The notes: generated from the letters alone by a model not told the origin. A stretch of DNA of 64,000 nt from Sphingopyxis sp. (GCA_030148985.1 JASBSJ010000033.1:17538-81537), one strand, 5' to 3'. Shown: positions 19,001 to 28,914, numbered from the stretch's first letter. Numbers and translations: made by a program.

Positions 19001-19088
19001 CGCCCCGAACGTCCAGTCGGGCACCGATCCGTCGTTGTACGACGTCATTGGTCGCCGCGCTTTCGTCTCGGCGCGTCTGCGCTTCTGA
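16050..19088 (+). CDS. TonB-dependent outer membrane receptor
   Basis: About 1012 residues. Start is GTG at 16050: AAGGG lies eight bases upstream and it opens a signal peptide (MKKTQFSMLKLG ... ending in AQAQ, about residue 30). An ATG seven codons later is the alternative. The mature N terminus AIVVTGSRIARPNLDSSSP and plug motifs NIDLRGLGANRNLILINGRR and GGAGAAYGADAIAGVVN are typical, followed by a 22-strand barrel ending in aromatic-RLRF. It belongs to the sphingomonad class that imports unknown, often peptide or glycan, substrates. Codon use is more TTC/GGT-biased than that of its neighbours, as expected for high expression. Confidence 0.92.
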   Translation: MKKTQFSMLKLGAAPLVLSVAMVSAPAQAQDAPNDDGEAAIVVTGSRIARPNLDSSSPVAVVTGDATVENADITLDTFLNTLPGVNPAGTTTSNNPGNGGQSNIDLRGLGANRNLILINGRRPMVSQPNQTVDLNTIPQGLIERIEIVTGGAGAAYGADAIAGVVNMILKDDFEGIDLRATYSNSVPKTDAREYQISGIIGGNFADGRGNIAFSAEYSKRQGLIKAQRDFASQATSTTSSFPTGSFSNSASNPISQAAVDALFASYGVAADQLPRVNQLAFNSDGSLFGVGTFNSPVEVANFRYDLDSPANPNLNYFPDFYSYNFDIVNILTLPLERKSAFLTAKYEISPAFEVFTQAGYTDYSSATALAPTPVSTGIVNTDSDASVLNARSPLVAPGQRITGFVIPTTNPFISTDLASLLASRAGDDPLLTGSGATEGFRIGYRFLGTGLREQQLDNEVIQGLIGLRGEFAPGWRYETYYSWGQTTIDQRATGNVNVQRVQELLEAPDGGVSLCDGGFNPFGIQPLSADCVAYVDEVGVTQTVFTQKIAQAYVSGELADLPGGPLGVVFGVEQRKFKYSFDPGALFGPIAGFNTGTPDLGTNKFLDFFGELRAPIMDTLELSLTARHSKSDFNDIANGVNGAPSKDWAYGGTISWSPIDQVRIRAGYQHSVRAPNFGELFSGGGSFPQIFDPCSVNSQFRQNGGAEARQLCIDTGVSAGTVDTFVATPGAQAFVTITGNPNLKPEKSDTFTVGAVFQAGGFTGSIDYYNIKIEDTIFGPDVNEIIASCYGYNDINAGLDDASPYCEGLFRSNNNIAAIFLPEELGGDPATGYFQAVNQGSVKTSGIDVQLGYRLPTPFINEDSALNMNLLLNYLIDFKNVGLGGLKTDYAGTASYFGAGLGTSFPRWKATLNTKLNISRELSFDTRVRFIDSMANRASRQYAGETFTGPGSVVYFDFALQAEVEALTFRVGLNNAFDKKPPTYAPNVQSGTDPSLYDVIGRRAFVSARLRF

Positions 19089-19110
19089 TCTAAGCACCGT
19101 CGAACAATCA

Positions 19111-19143
19111 GAGGGCGGGACTGGTGTCCCGCCCTCTTTTTTT
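19111..19143 (+). terminator. Strong intrinsic terminator after the TonB-dependent receptor
   Basis: GAGGGCGGGAC pairs perfectly with GTCCCGCCCTC across a four-base loop and is followed by seven or more T residues. It ends only 13 bases before the sulfotransferase ATG, leaving no room for an ordinary promoter between them. Confidence 0.92.
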
Positions 19144-19156
19144 ATAGACAGCGTCG

Positions 19157-21145
19157 ATGACCGTATCTGACCGATTGCGCGCCGCCTATGCGGCCTATGC
19201 CAAGGGCGATTTCGCCACAGCCAGAGCTCAGGGCGAAGCGGCGCTCGGTGCGCAGCCAACCAACCCGACGGTGCTTCAATTGCTCGGCGTGGTTTCGTGC
19301 CAGACAGGTGCACCGAAACAGGGCGCCGATTACCTGCGGCGGGCGATCGCCAGCGGCGGCGATACCAGCGACAATCGCATCAACCTCGCACGCGCTCTGG
19401 TCGATCTCGGCGAGCTTGATGAAGCAGCGCAAATATGCGCCGAGGGAGATGTTGCCGAATCGGGCGAGCTGCAAGCAATGCAGGCGCAGATACTGAAAGC
19501 GCAAGGTCGCACCACGGAAGCCAGCTGGACCTATGAAAAGCTGGTTACGGATAACCCCGAAGATTTCCGTGCATGGAACAATCTGGGCAACGCCCGACAC
19601 GAAAGCGGAGATTTCGAAGGCGCGTTGAGCGCGTTTCAACAGGCGCGGCAGATTGATCCTAAATCATCGCTGATCCATACAAATCTCGGACGCGTCCTGA
19701 TCTCGATGGACCGGTACGAGGATGCGTGTCTGATGCTGGAAAAAGCGGCGCTGCTCGCGCCGGACAAGTCGGAGCCGTTGCTCGAACTGGGGCGGGCGCT
19801 CACCAATATAGGCCATGCCGAGGGCGCGCTTCGCGCGCTCGGCGCCGCTGCACGACTAAACCCCTCCGATCCCGAGATATTTCTCGCTATCGCCGTCGCG
19901 TTTATGGATGCGTCCAATGATGAACAGGCTGAAAAGGCGCTTCGCTTTGCCATCAAGGCCGATCCGTCATTTGCCGCCGCCTATCTGAATCTCGGTCTCA
20001 TTCTTGAGAGAGCGAACCGGGTCGAAGATTTGCGCGAGCTCTACGCGTCGGCGGCGTCAGCCGGGATCGCGCGCGACGAACTGGACTATTTGCACGCGCT
20101 GCTGCTGGCGCGCGACGGCGACCGTGCGGGGGCTCTGGACCTGATCCGGGATCTTCAATCGCCGGCGATCAATGCGTCGATCAAGGCGCAATTCGCCGGA
20201 CAGCTCGCTGATCGTCTTGGCCGGATCGACGAGGCCCTGTATTTCTATGAAGAGATGAATCGGGCCCAGGCGCAAAGTCCGATGGGGGTTGGCGTCGATC
20301 GCAGCGCCTATCAGCGGGCGATTGCCCGTCTGGAGGAACAGACGTCCGCGGCGTGGTTTGCAGAATGGTCCGACCCGCCGGCACCGGCTGAACGAGCGAC
20401 GCCTGCGTTTCTCGTCGGCTTCCCGCGGTCGGGAACGACCTTGCTCGACACCATTTTGATGGGCCACAGCGGCACCCATGTGCTCGAAGAATTGCCGATT
20501 ATCGAGCGATTGTCCCAGTCGCTAGGCGACTTCGACGCTATTCGCACGCTTGACAGTGCGGACGTCGCCAATCTGCGCGACCGTTATTTCCAGGAACTCG
20601 ACAAGCTTTCGTCGCCGCCGCCGGGGAAGCTGGTGATCGACAAGAATCCGCTGTCGATGATCCGCATTCCGCTGATCCACCGCCTGTTTCCTGATGCCAA
20701 GATCATCCTGGCCATGCGCCACCCGTGCGACGTGGTGTTGAGCTGCTATATCCAGAACTTCAAACCGACCGAATCGATGGCAAGCTTTCTGGATCTGCCC
20801 AACGGCAGCCGCACCTATGACCGGATCTTCCGATATTGGGAAAAATGCCGGGAGGTCTTTCCGCTCGACGTCCATATGCTTCGCTATGAGGCGATGGTCG
20901 CCGATGTCAGCGCGTCAACGAGGCCGCTGTTCGATTTTCTCGAGCTCGATTGGGAGGAAAGCGCGCTTGATCACCAGAAGACGGCCGTGGAGCGCGGCTA
21001 TATCCGAACGCCAAGTTACGCGCAGGTGATGGAGCCTATATATTCATCCGCCAGCGGCCGCTGGAAGCGATATGAACCCCAAATGCGCGAGATTTTGCCG
21101 ATTCTGCAACCGTGGGTCGAACGCTACGGCTATAGTCTCGATTAA
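19157..21145 (+). CDS. TPR-repeat sulfotransferase
   Basis: 662 residues. Residues about 5-300 form a tetratricopeptide array (for example AWNNLGNARHESGDFEGALSAFQQA and AYLNLGLILERANRVEDL). Residues about 415-655 are a PAPS-dependent sulfotransferase domain: GFPRSGTTLLDTIL at 421-434 binds the 5'-phosphosulfate, and MRHPCDVVLSC (R521, S529) matches the 3'-phosphate site. There is no signal peptide, so it acts in the cytoplasm. The TPR part may present a protein or peptide substrate. The stop overlaps the stop of the convergent oxygenase gene. Confidence 0.9.
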   Translation: MTVSDRLRAAYAAYAKGDFATARAQGEAALGAQPTNPTVLQLLGVVSCQTGAPKQGADYLRRAIASGGDTSDNRINLARALVDLGELDEAAQICAEGDVAESGELQAMQAQILKAQGRTTEASWTYEKLVTDNPEDFRAWNNLGNARHESGDFEGALSAFQQARQIDPKSSLIHTNLGRVLISMDRYEDACLMLEKAALLAPDKSEPLLELGRALTNIGHAEGALRALGAAARLNPSDPEIFLAIAVAFMDASNDEQAEKALRFAIKADPSFAAAYLNLGLILERANRVEDLRELYASAASAGIARDELDYLHALLLARDGDRAGALDLIRDLQSPAINASIKAQFAGQLADRLGRIDEALYFYEEMNRAQAQSPMGVGVDRSAYQRAIARLEEQTSAAWFAEWSDPPAPAERATPAFLVGFPRSGTTLLDTILMGHSGTHVLEELPIIERLSQSLGDFDAIRTLDSADVANLRDRYFQELDKLSSPPPGKLVIDKNPLSMIRIPLIHRLFPDAKIILAMRHPCDVVLSCYIQNFKPTESMASFLDLPNGSRTYDRIFRYWEKCREVFPLDVHMLRYEAMVADVSASTRPLFDFLELDWEESALDHQKTAVERGYIRTPSYAQVMEPIYSSASGRWKRYEPQMREILPILQPWVERYGYSLD

Positions 21146-21861
21146 TTAGCGGCGGCACTGCGCAGCCAGCCGGTGATCGACAGTCGCGGTTCGGGTGCGA
21201 ACGGCGTAACATAGCTGACGCTGTGGCGTTGCGGCACCGAAAAGAGCCGCAATGCCCCCATTTTTGGCGCGAAACCTTGCTCGATATTGCCCTTGTCGTC
21301 GTGGAACATCAACAGCCCCCCCCATTCGGGGCGCCACGCCGGGGTCAGCGAGAAAACATAGGCCGCCTGCCGATTCTTTCCGGCAACATCATCGTCGTGG
21401 CAAGTGAGGAAATGTCCTTCGCCGTAACTGGTTGCCTGTCCATCAGCAAAGCTTGCCGAACCGCCGAGCACATAGTTGAGTCGATCGATTACCGGGGTCG
21501 ATGAGAGGAATGCAACAAAACGGGACACAAGATCGTCGCCGCCCGCGCTGCCTCCGTCGGGTGAGCGGATCGATTTGTAACGATATTGAAAGCCCGCGCG
21601 ACCGGCATTGACGACATGCTGGTCAAGCTCGCGTCGTTGGGCGGCGCTGAGGTTCGCGACCGCCTCGCGCGACAGCTCATATACTTTGTCGCCGGCGTTC
21701 AGGACCAGCTTCCAATCCCTGCGGCCGCAGAGGTAGGTACGGAGGATTTCTGCCTGGCCATCGGCAAGCAAGTCGGGGATTTCCAAACGACGCTGATGAT
21801 GGAAATACGCCCTCAAGGCATCCCAATCGATGCGATCCGCCAACCGAAATTCAAAGTCCAT
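21142..21861 (-). CDS. 2-oxoglutarate/Fe(II) dioxygenase, prolyl-4-hydroxylase-like
   Basis: 239 residues. The C-terminal half is a double-stranded beta-helix dioxygenase. The iron triad reads H155-D-D157 and H213, with R226 as the likely 2-oxoglutarate ligand; the surrounding text (GHFLTCHDDD, WGGLLMF, PQRHSVSYV, RLSITGWLR) fits the P4Hc/2OG-FeII_Oxy group. No signal peptide. The N-terminal 90 residues carry no recognised domain. It is convergent with the TPR-sulfotransferase gene and divergent from the secreted-protein operon. The substrate is unknown; protein or peptide hydroxylation is the natural guess. Confidence 0.85.
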   Translation of the reverse strand: MDFEFRLADRIDWDALRAYFHHQRRLEIPDLLADGQAEILRTYLCGRRDWKLVLNAGDKVYELSREAVANLSAAQRRELDQHVVNAGRAGFQYRYKSIRSPDGGSAGGDDLVSRFVAFLSSTPVIDRLNYVLGGSASFADGQATSYGEGHFLTCHDDDVAGKNRQAAYVFSLTPAWRPEWGGLLMFHDDKGNIEQGFAPKMGALRLFSVPQRHSVSYVTPFAPEPRLSITGWLRSAAAN

Positions 21862-21993
21862 CTTCTGCTCAGTTCTCGAGATTTTATGCTGGACAGCGTT
21901 ACATTAATTTACATTAGGTTTTGCAATTTTATTTGACGGTCCGGCCGCTTTAAGTATCATTTCAAGATCGATTATCCATAGCGAGATATCCCT
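21862..21993. promoter_or_regulatory. AT-rich divergent promoter region with a TTACATTA direct repeat
   Basis: The 132-bp gap between the divergent oxygenase and secreted-protein genes contains a distinctly AT-rich stretch (about 21880-21935). Within it TTACATTA occurs twice (21899-21906 and 21909-21916), a ten-base period equal to about one helical turn, which suggests a paired regulator site. Promoters for both directions are expected here; exact boxes are not assigned. Confidence 0.5.
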
Positions 21994-22251
21994 ATGCGCA
22001 CCATTATCTGCACCGTCATCGTGGCGGCCACTCTGCTTCACTCCGCTCCTGCATTCGCGGAGAAAAATAGCGACGCAGCAGTTGTGAACCCCAAGGACCG
22101 CATGGTTTGCAAAAGAACCCAACGCACAGGAACCCGATTTCAAACCAAGGTCTGTAAGACCGCGGGCCAGTGGGATGCAATTGCCGAGCAGCATCGTCGC
22201 GATGTCAGCGAAATGGTCGATCGTCCCCAAGTGGAAATCCGTCGGGAGTAA
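21994..22251 (+). CDS. Small secreted protein, first gene of the hydroxylase/sulfotransferase operon
   Basis: 85 residues. A clear Sec signal peptide (residues 1-22, cleavage after SAPAFA) leaves a basic mature domain of about 63 residues with two cysteines (C39, C54) in the pattern MVCKRTQRTGTRF then KVCKTAGQWDAIAEQ. Similar small proteins with this C-x(n)-TG-x-R-x(n)-CKT pattern occur in sphingomonads. It ends five bases before the AspH-like gene, so it is cotranscribed with three cytoplasmic modification enzymes. Whether it is their substrate is speculative; it has no tyrosine in the mature part. Confidence 0.75.
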   Translation: MRTIICTVIVAATLLHSAPAFAEKNSDAAVVNPKDRMVCKRTQRTGTRFQTKVCKTAGQWDAIAEQHRRDVSEMVDRPQVEIRRE

Positions 22252-22256
22252 ACCGG

Positions 22257-23204
22257 ATGAAGCTGGGGATGCCGCTGGTCAAGCTGCCAAGGCAATATTG
22301 CGCGGATACGCTCGCGAGGGAGGTCGCAGCCCTGCCCAAATCGGCGTGGCTGCCGCATCCGGGACGGATTCCTGGCAATGATGCGGTGCCGCTGATTACC
22401 CCCGCCGGACAGATAACGAATGGCTTTGCGGGACCGATGGCGCCGACCGAGGCCCTTGAACAGTGCCCGTACATCAAGGAAATACTCGCCGACCTCGGCG
22501 CTGTCTGGGGACGTAGCCGCCTGATGGGGCTGGCGCCGGGGGCAATCGTGCCCGAACATGTGGATGTCGGCTATTATTGGCGCACGCATATCCGTATACA
22601 CATTCCCGTCGTCACCAATCCGCAGGTCGCGTTCAGCTGCGACAAGGAAACGGTCCATATGGCGCCGGGCGAATGCTGGTTGTTCGACAGCTTTTGCCTT
22701 CATGATGTTCGCAACGGCGGCGACCAGAAGCGCGTCCATCTGGTTCTCGATACGGTCGGCGGCGAAAAGCTATGGGCGATGATCGCCGATGCCAAACGGT
22801 CCGGCCGTGATGGCCAGCCGATACAGCATATTGCGCCCGGATCAGTCCCCGTTGCACCGCTGGCCTTCGAACAGGTCAATCTGCCGACAATCATGTCGGT
22901 CTGGGAGGTGCGCTGCCACATTGACTTCCTGCTTGATCAATGCCCCGCAGGTCCGGATCGCGATGCCGTCGCGGCGCGGCTGGAACAATTCGCAAATGCG
23001 TGGGGCGCGCTGTGGGCACAATATGGCACCCGGTCGTCGGGCATTGCCGTCTATCGCCAACTGATCGATGCGGCGCAGCGCGACCTGCGCGCCATGGGGG
23101 CGCGGCGCATCCTGCTCGCCAACAATCAGGTGCCGCTCGACAGGGCGCTCACCGAACTGATCTTCATGGTGGCGGCACCCGATTCGCTCCCCGCGGCCGC
23201 CTGA
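22257..23204 (+). CDS. Aspartyl/asparaginyl beta-hydroxylase-like dioxygenase with extra C-terminal domain
   Basis: 315 residues. Residues about 15-170 match the AspH-like cupin fold: PEHVDVGYYWRTHIRIHIPV, then APGECWLFDSFCLHDVRNGG and RVHLVLDTVG. Candidate ligands are H101, D103 and H149 for iron and R159 for 2-oxoglutarate. A further 145 residues follow that I do not recognise. The start at 22257 has GGGAG eight bases upstream; earlier in-frame starts overlap the secreted-protein gene. No signal peptide. Second gene of the four-gene operon, with only four bases to the next gene. Confidence 0.82.
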   Translation: MKLGMPLVKLPRQYCADTLAREVAALPKSAWLPHPGRIPGNDAVPLITPAGQITNGFAGPMAPTEALEQCPYIKEILADLGAVWGRSRLMGLAPGAIVPEHVDVGYYWRTHIRIHIPVVTNPQVAFSCDKETVHMAPGECWLFDSFCLHDVRNGGDQKRVHLVLDTVGGEKLWAMIADAKRSGRDGQPIQHIAPGSVPVAPLAFEQVNLPTIMSVWEVRCHIDFLLDQCPAGPDRDAVAARLEQFANAWGALWAQYGTRSSGIAVYRQLIDAAQRDLRAMGARRILLANNQVPLDRALTELIFMVAAPDSLPAAA

Positions 23205-23208
23205 ACCC

Positions 23209-23832
23209 ATGATCGTTTCGCATCAACATCGCTTTATCTTTGTCGCTATTCCGAAGACGGGGACGCATTCGGTTCGCCAGGCCTTGCGTGTGCATATGGG
23301 CGACGGAGACATGGAGCAGGCACGCCTGTTCGTTGAAAAGAGTTTTCCCATCCCCGAGATCGCGCGAATGGGCCATGGCCATATAAGCTTCGCCGAAATC
23401 CGACCGTTTCTGGCCGAAGATAAATTCGCAAATTATTTCAAATTTGCCTTTGTGCGCAATCCGTTCGACCGTTTCATTTCCTACTGCGCCTTTGCTACCA
23501 GCCGCGAAGGCAGTTTCGAACGCGATCCGCAGCGGGTGATGCGCCATTTTCTTTTCATCGCACCACCGCATCAGCATATCATATTCCGCCCGCAGCATCT
23601 GTTTCTGACCGATCGCGATGGCCGCTTACTGGCTGATATGTTGGGAAAGGTCGAAGAAATGCAGCCATCCTATGATGCGATTTGCGCCAGAATTGGCATC
23701 CCTTCCACTCCCTTGGATCACGCCAATCGATCGCGACGGAGCAACTACCGCGATTATTATGATCAGGAACTGATCGACGGGGTTGCGAAAATCTATGCCC
23801 GGGATCTGGAGCTTTTCGGCTATGATTATTGA
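23209..23832 (+). CDS. Sulfotransferase family 2 protein
   Basis: 207 residues, resembling the carbohydrate/heparan sulfotransferase-2 group rather than the TPR enzyme upstream. FVAIPKTGTHSVRQAL (P-loop at residues 14-21) is the 5'-phosphosulfate site and FAFVRNPFDRFISYC (residues 79-93) the 3'-phosphate site. The C terminus IYARDLELFGYDY is the usual family ending. No signal peptide or membrane span. It lies four bases after one AspH-like gene and 18 bases before the other, so the three should be made together. Confidence 0.88.
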   Translation: MIVSHQHRFIFVAIPKTGTHSVRQALRVHMGDGDMEQARLFVEKSFPIPEIARMGHGHISFAEIRPFLAEDKFANYFKFAFVRNPFDRFISYCAFATSREGSFERDPQRVMRHFLFIAPPHQHIIFRPQHLFLTDRDGRLLADMLGKVEEMQPSYDAICARIGIPSTPLDHANRSRRSNYRDYYDQELIDGVAKIYARDLELFGYDY

Positions 23833-23850
23833 CCGGAAAGGCTGAACGCG

Positions 23851-24456
23851 ATGTATCCCAACCCCAGGAAGACGACGAGCATCCGCCGACTGGGCGGGGT
23901 CGATATCGCCGCGTTAAAGGCCGCGGTGATGGCAATTCCTGAAGAATTGTGGAGCGCAGAAAACGCGGACAAGCCTAATCGCTTTGAGGCGCTCGATGCG
24001 ACGGCGCATATCGTCTTTCGCTTCATTTCGAACATGCGCGACTGGCGCAGCAGCTATTCGCGGCCCCTGTGGGCCGAGTGGGAGCCGCTGCTGACCCCCG
24101 TTCTTGCGGCGGCGACCACCGACTATGGTTATAGGAACGGAGTCTTCCCGAGGATCATGCTCGCCCGTATGCCCGCGGGGGGGGTGATTCAGCCGCACCG
24201 TGATGCCAATCCTGCAGCGAAATGGCCGCACAAGATTCATGTGCCGATCCAGACGAATGACCAGGTCCAGTTTCGTATCGAGGACCAGAGCTATCACATT
24301 ACCGAGGGCGAGGCGGCCGAGGTCAATAATATGGGCGTGCATGCGGTGGTGAACGGCGGCGACACGCCGCGCATTCACCTGATCTTCGAATATTATGACG
24401 CCGATCAGCCCGAGCCCGAATGGCTCGCAACGCTCGCTGCGCAGCAGCCTGCCTGA
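23851..24456 (+). CDS. Second aspartyl/asparaginyl beta-hydroxylase-like dioxygenase
   Basis: 201 residues. Iron ligands are suggested by H116-R-D118 in IQPHRDAN and H164 in NNMGVHAVVNGG, with R174 (TPRIHLIFEY) as the 2-oxoglutarate arginine. A KWPHKIHVPIQTNDQVQF segment sits between them as in AspH proteins. It is shorter than and only distantly similar to the first AspH-like protein, so the pair is not a recent duplication. Last gene of the operon; a hairpin follows before the convergent clpB. Confidence 0.85.
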   Translation: MYPNPRKTTSIRRLGGVDIAALKAAVMAIPEELWSAENADKPNRFEALDATAHIVFRFISNMRDWRSSYSRPLWAEWEPLLTPVLAAATTDYGYRNGVFPRIMLARMPAGGVIQPHRDANPAAKWPHKIHVPIQTNDQVQFRIEDQSYHITEGEAAEVNNMGVHAVVNGGDTPRIHLIFEYYDADQPEPEWLATLAAQQPA

Positions 24457-24466
24457 CGGATATGAA

Positions 24467-24488
24467 AGGGCAGCTCGATGGCTGCCCT
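24467..24488. terminator. Weak bidirectional terminator-like hairpin
   Basis: AGGGCAGC (24467-24474) pairs with GCTGCCCT (24481-24488) over a six-base loop, between convergent genes. The T-tract is poor in both directions. Confidence 0.45.
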
Positions 24489-24494
24489 CTCCGC

Positions 24495-27074
<2,580 letters not shown>

Positions 27075-27100
27075 GGTGGATAAGCCCCTTTCTCACCGGC

Positions 27101-27130
27101 GAAGATAGTGTTGCTTTTTGGCAACACAAG
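27101..27130 (-). promoter_or_regulatory. Putative RpoH heat-shock promoter of clpB with an embedded palindrome
   Basis: Read on the minus strand, CTTG (27130-27127), an 18-base spacer and CTATCTT (27108-27102) agree with the alphaproteobacterial sigma-32 pattern CTTG-N17/18-CYTATNT. The -10 lies about 27 bases before the clpB ATG. The spacer holds a perfect seven-base palindrome, GTGTTGC / GCAACAC at 27108-27114 and 27121-27127, overlapping the edges of both boxes. Confidence 0.65.
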
Positions 27131-27145
27131 GGGTGGCCAATTTTC

Positions 27146-27227
27146 TCCGTTCGTATCGAGTGAAGTCGAGATGCTCCTCGGTCGGACCCGGCTTCAGCGT
27201 GTCTCGACTACGCTCGACACGAACGGA
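27146..27227. repeat. Palindromic repeat, GTCGAG family copy 1
   Basis: Imperfect inverted repeat, arms about 27146-27174 and 27197-27227, with CCGTTCGT at the outer ends and TCGAG-rich stems. A second copy of the same family is at 62201-62282. It fills the gap between the M17 gene end and the clpB promoter. Confidence 0.8.
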
Positions 27228-27235
27228 ATGGAGCC

Positions 27236-28810
27236 CTACTCCCCGCTACGCGCGAGTTGGTCGAGCAGGCGGACGCCAAAGCCCGTCATCCCCTTGGGGA
27301 CAAGCGGACTCGCGGATTCGCTGCGGCCGACGCCCGCGATGTCGAGATGCGCCCACGGCATGTCCTCATCGACGAAAAAGCCGATGAAATGCGCGCCGAG
27401 GCTCGCGCCCGGCCCTTGGCTTGGCGCGATGTTGCGGATGTCGGCGATGTCCGATTTGAGCTTGTCGGCATAATCCTGGTGCAGCGGCATCCGCCACACT
27501 TCCTCGCCGCTGGCGGTTCCGGCGGCGAGCAGCGCCGCGGCAAGGTCGTCGTCGCGCGAAAAGAGGCCCGCATATTGATCGTCGAGCGCGCCGACGATCG
27601 ACCCGGTGAGCGTCGCGATATTGACGATCGCGCGCGGTTTATACTCGCGTGCGACATATTCATTGGCGTCGGCGAGCACGAGGCGGCCCTCGGCGTCGCT
27701 GTTCAGCATCTCGATCGTCTTGCCCGACAGGGTGCGCGTGACGTCACCGGGACGCTGGGCATTGCCGTCGGGCATGTTTTCGGCGAGCGCCGCGACGGCG
27801 ACGACATGCACCGGCGCGCGCGATTTCGCGAGCGACAAGGCGGCACCGACCACCGACGCGGCGCCCGACATGTCGCCCTTCATATTCCACATGCCCGACC
27901 CCGGCTTCAGCGAAATGCCGCCCGAATCGAAGGTGATGCCCTTGCCGACGAACGCCATCGGCGCGGCGGGCGCACCGGCGCCGCGGTAGCGCACCGCAAG
28001 CAGCCGCGATCCGCGCGGGCTGCCCTGGCCGACGCCGACGAGCGTGCCCATGCCTAGCCGCCGCATCGCCGCTTCGTCGAGCACCTCGATGCTGACTCCC
28101 GGCACGCCCGCAAAGGCCTCGCGCACCCGCGCGACAAAGCTTTCGGGATAGATGACGTTGGCGGGTTCGTTGGCGAGGTCGCGCGACAGGCGCACGCCGT
28201 CGACGAGCGGTTGCCAGCGCGCCGCAAAGGCGGCCTCGGCGGCCGAAGGATTGGCGCCGACGAGCGTGATTGCGGCGGAGGGCGGCGCCTTGCGATCGAC
28301 GGTCTTGTAGCGGTCGAAGCGATATTGGCCGAGCGCGAAACCATAAGCGACCTCGGCCGCCGAGGCATCGCCAAAGGCCCCGGCGATCGCGACGGGATGC
28401 GCCTCGCCCTTCATCTCCTGCGCCGCCTTGCCGCCCGCTTCGGCGAGCGCGAGCGACGAGGGCACCGGCCCGGCGCCGACGAGCAGGATGCGCGGATGCG
28501 CGCCGATGCCGCGCAGCGACAGCGTCGACCCCGCCTTGCCGTCGAAACTCGCTGCGGCGATCGCGGCCTCGACCGCCTGCCGCTCCGCCGCAGCCAGCGC
28601 CACGCCATCGAGCGGCGGCAGCGCCGCGTCAGTCATCACGACCACGAGCGCGGCGCCCGCTGGTGCGCGCGAGGCGAAGCCGATCGCACGTTCGGCGCTG
28701 TTCGTGGCGCTCGCCGGAACGACGCCCGACCCCATGATACCCTGTGCCATCGCGCCGGGCGCAAAGGCGAGCGACAGGCAGGCGGAAAGTAGCAGTGTTT
28801 TCATGCGCAT
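27236..28810 (-). CDS. Secreted M17 (leucyl) aminopeptidase family protein
   Basis: 524 residues. The C-terminal M17 catalytic domain is intact: VGKGITFDSGGISLKPG (K290, D295), MKGDMSGAA and NSDAEGRLVLADA (370-382) hold the metal and catalytic residues. Unlike cytosolic PepA it begins with a clear Sec signal peptide (MRMKTLLLSACLSLAFAPGAMAQ), so it is predicted to act in the periplasm. Start at 28810 or two codons later. Divergent from the acylase gene with about 100 bp between. A role in digesting scavenged peptides is likely. Confidence 0.9.
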   Translation of the reverse strand: MRMKTLLLSACLSLAFAPGAMAQGIMGSGVVPASATNSAERAIGFASRAPAGAALVVVMTDAALPPLDGVALAAAERQAVEAAIAAASFDGKAGSTLSLRGIGAHPRILLVGAGPVPSSLALAEAGGKAAQEMKGEAHPVAIAGAFGDASAAEVAYGFALGQYRFDRYKTVDRKAPPSAAITLVGANPSAAEAAFAARWQPLVDGVRLSRDLANEPANVIYPESFVARVREAFAGVPGVSIEVLDEAAMRRLGMGTLVGVGQGSPRGSRLLAVRYRGAGAPAAPMAFVGKGITFDSGGISLKPGSGMWNMKGDMSGAASVVGAALSLAKSRAPVHVVAVAALAENMPDGNAQRPGDVTRTLSGKTIEMLNSDAEGRLVLADANEYVAREYKPRAIVNIATLTGSIVGALDDQYAGLFSRDDDLAAALLAAGTASGEEVWRMPLHQDYADKLKSDIADIRNIAPSQGPGASLGAHFIGFFVDEDMPWAHLDIAGVGRSESASPLVPKGMTGFGVRLLDQLARSGE

Positions 28811-28914
28811 GGTTTGATTTTCCCCGTTGTTTAACGACCTGCGCTTTGCATAGCGTCCTTCGCCCCGTCCGCAAATCCGGCTCGACGAACGACAGCGGCT
28901 TGCCATCTAACGAC

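Noticed and set aside
16050..24456. Genomic-island interpretation of the receptor/sulfotransferase locus
   Set aside because: Codon use and GC are slightly lower than surroundings, but there is no integrase, tRNA, attachment repeat or IS at the edges, and the shift can be explained by high expression of the receptor and by normal variation.
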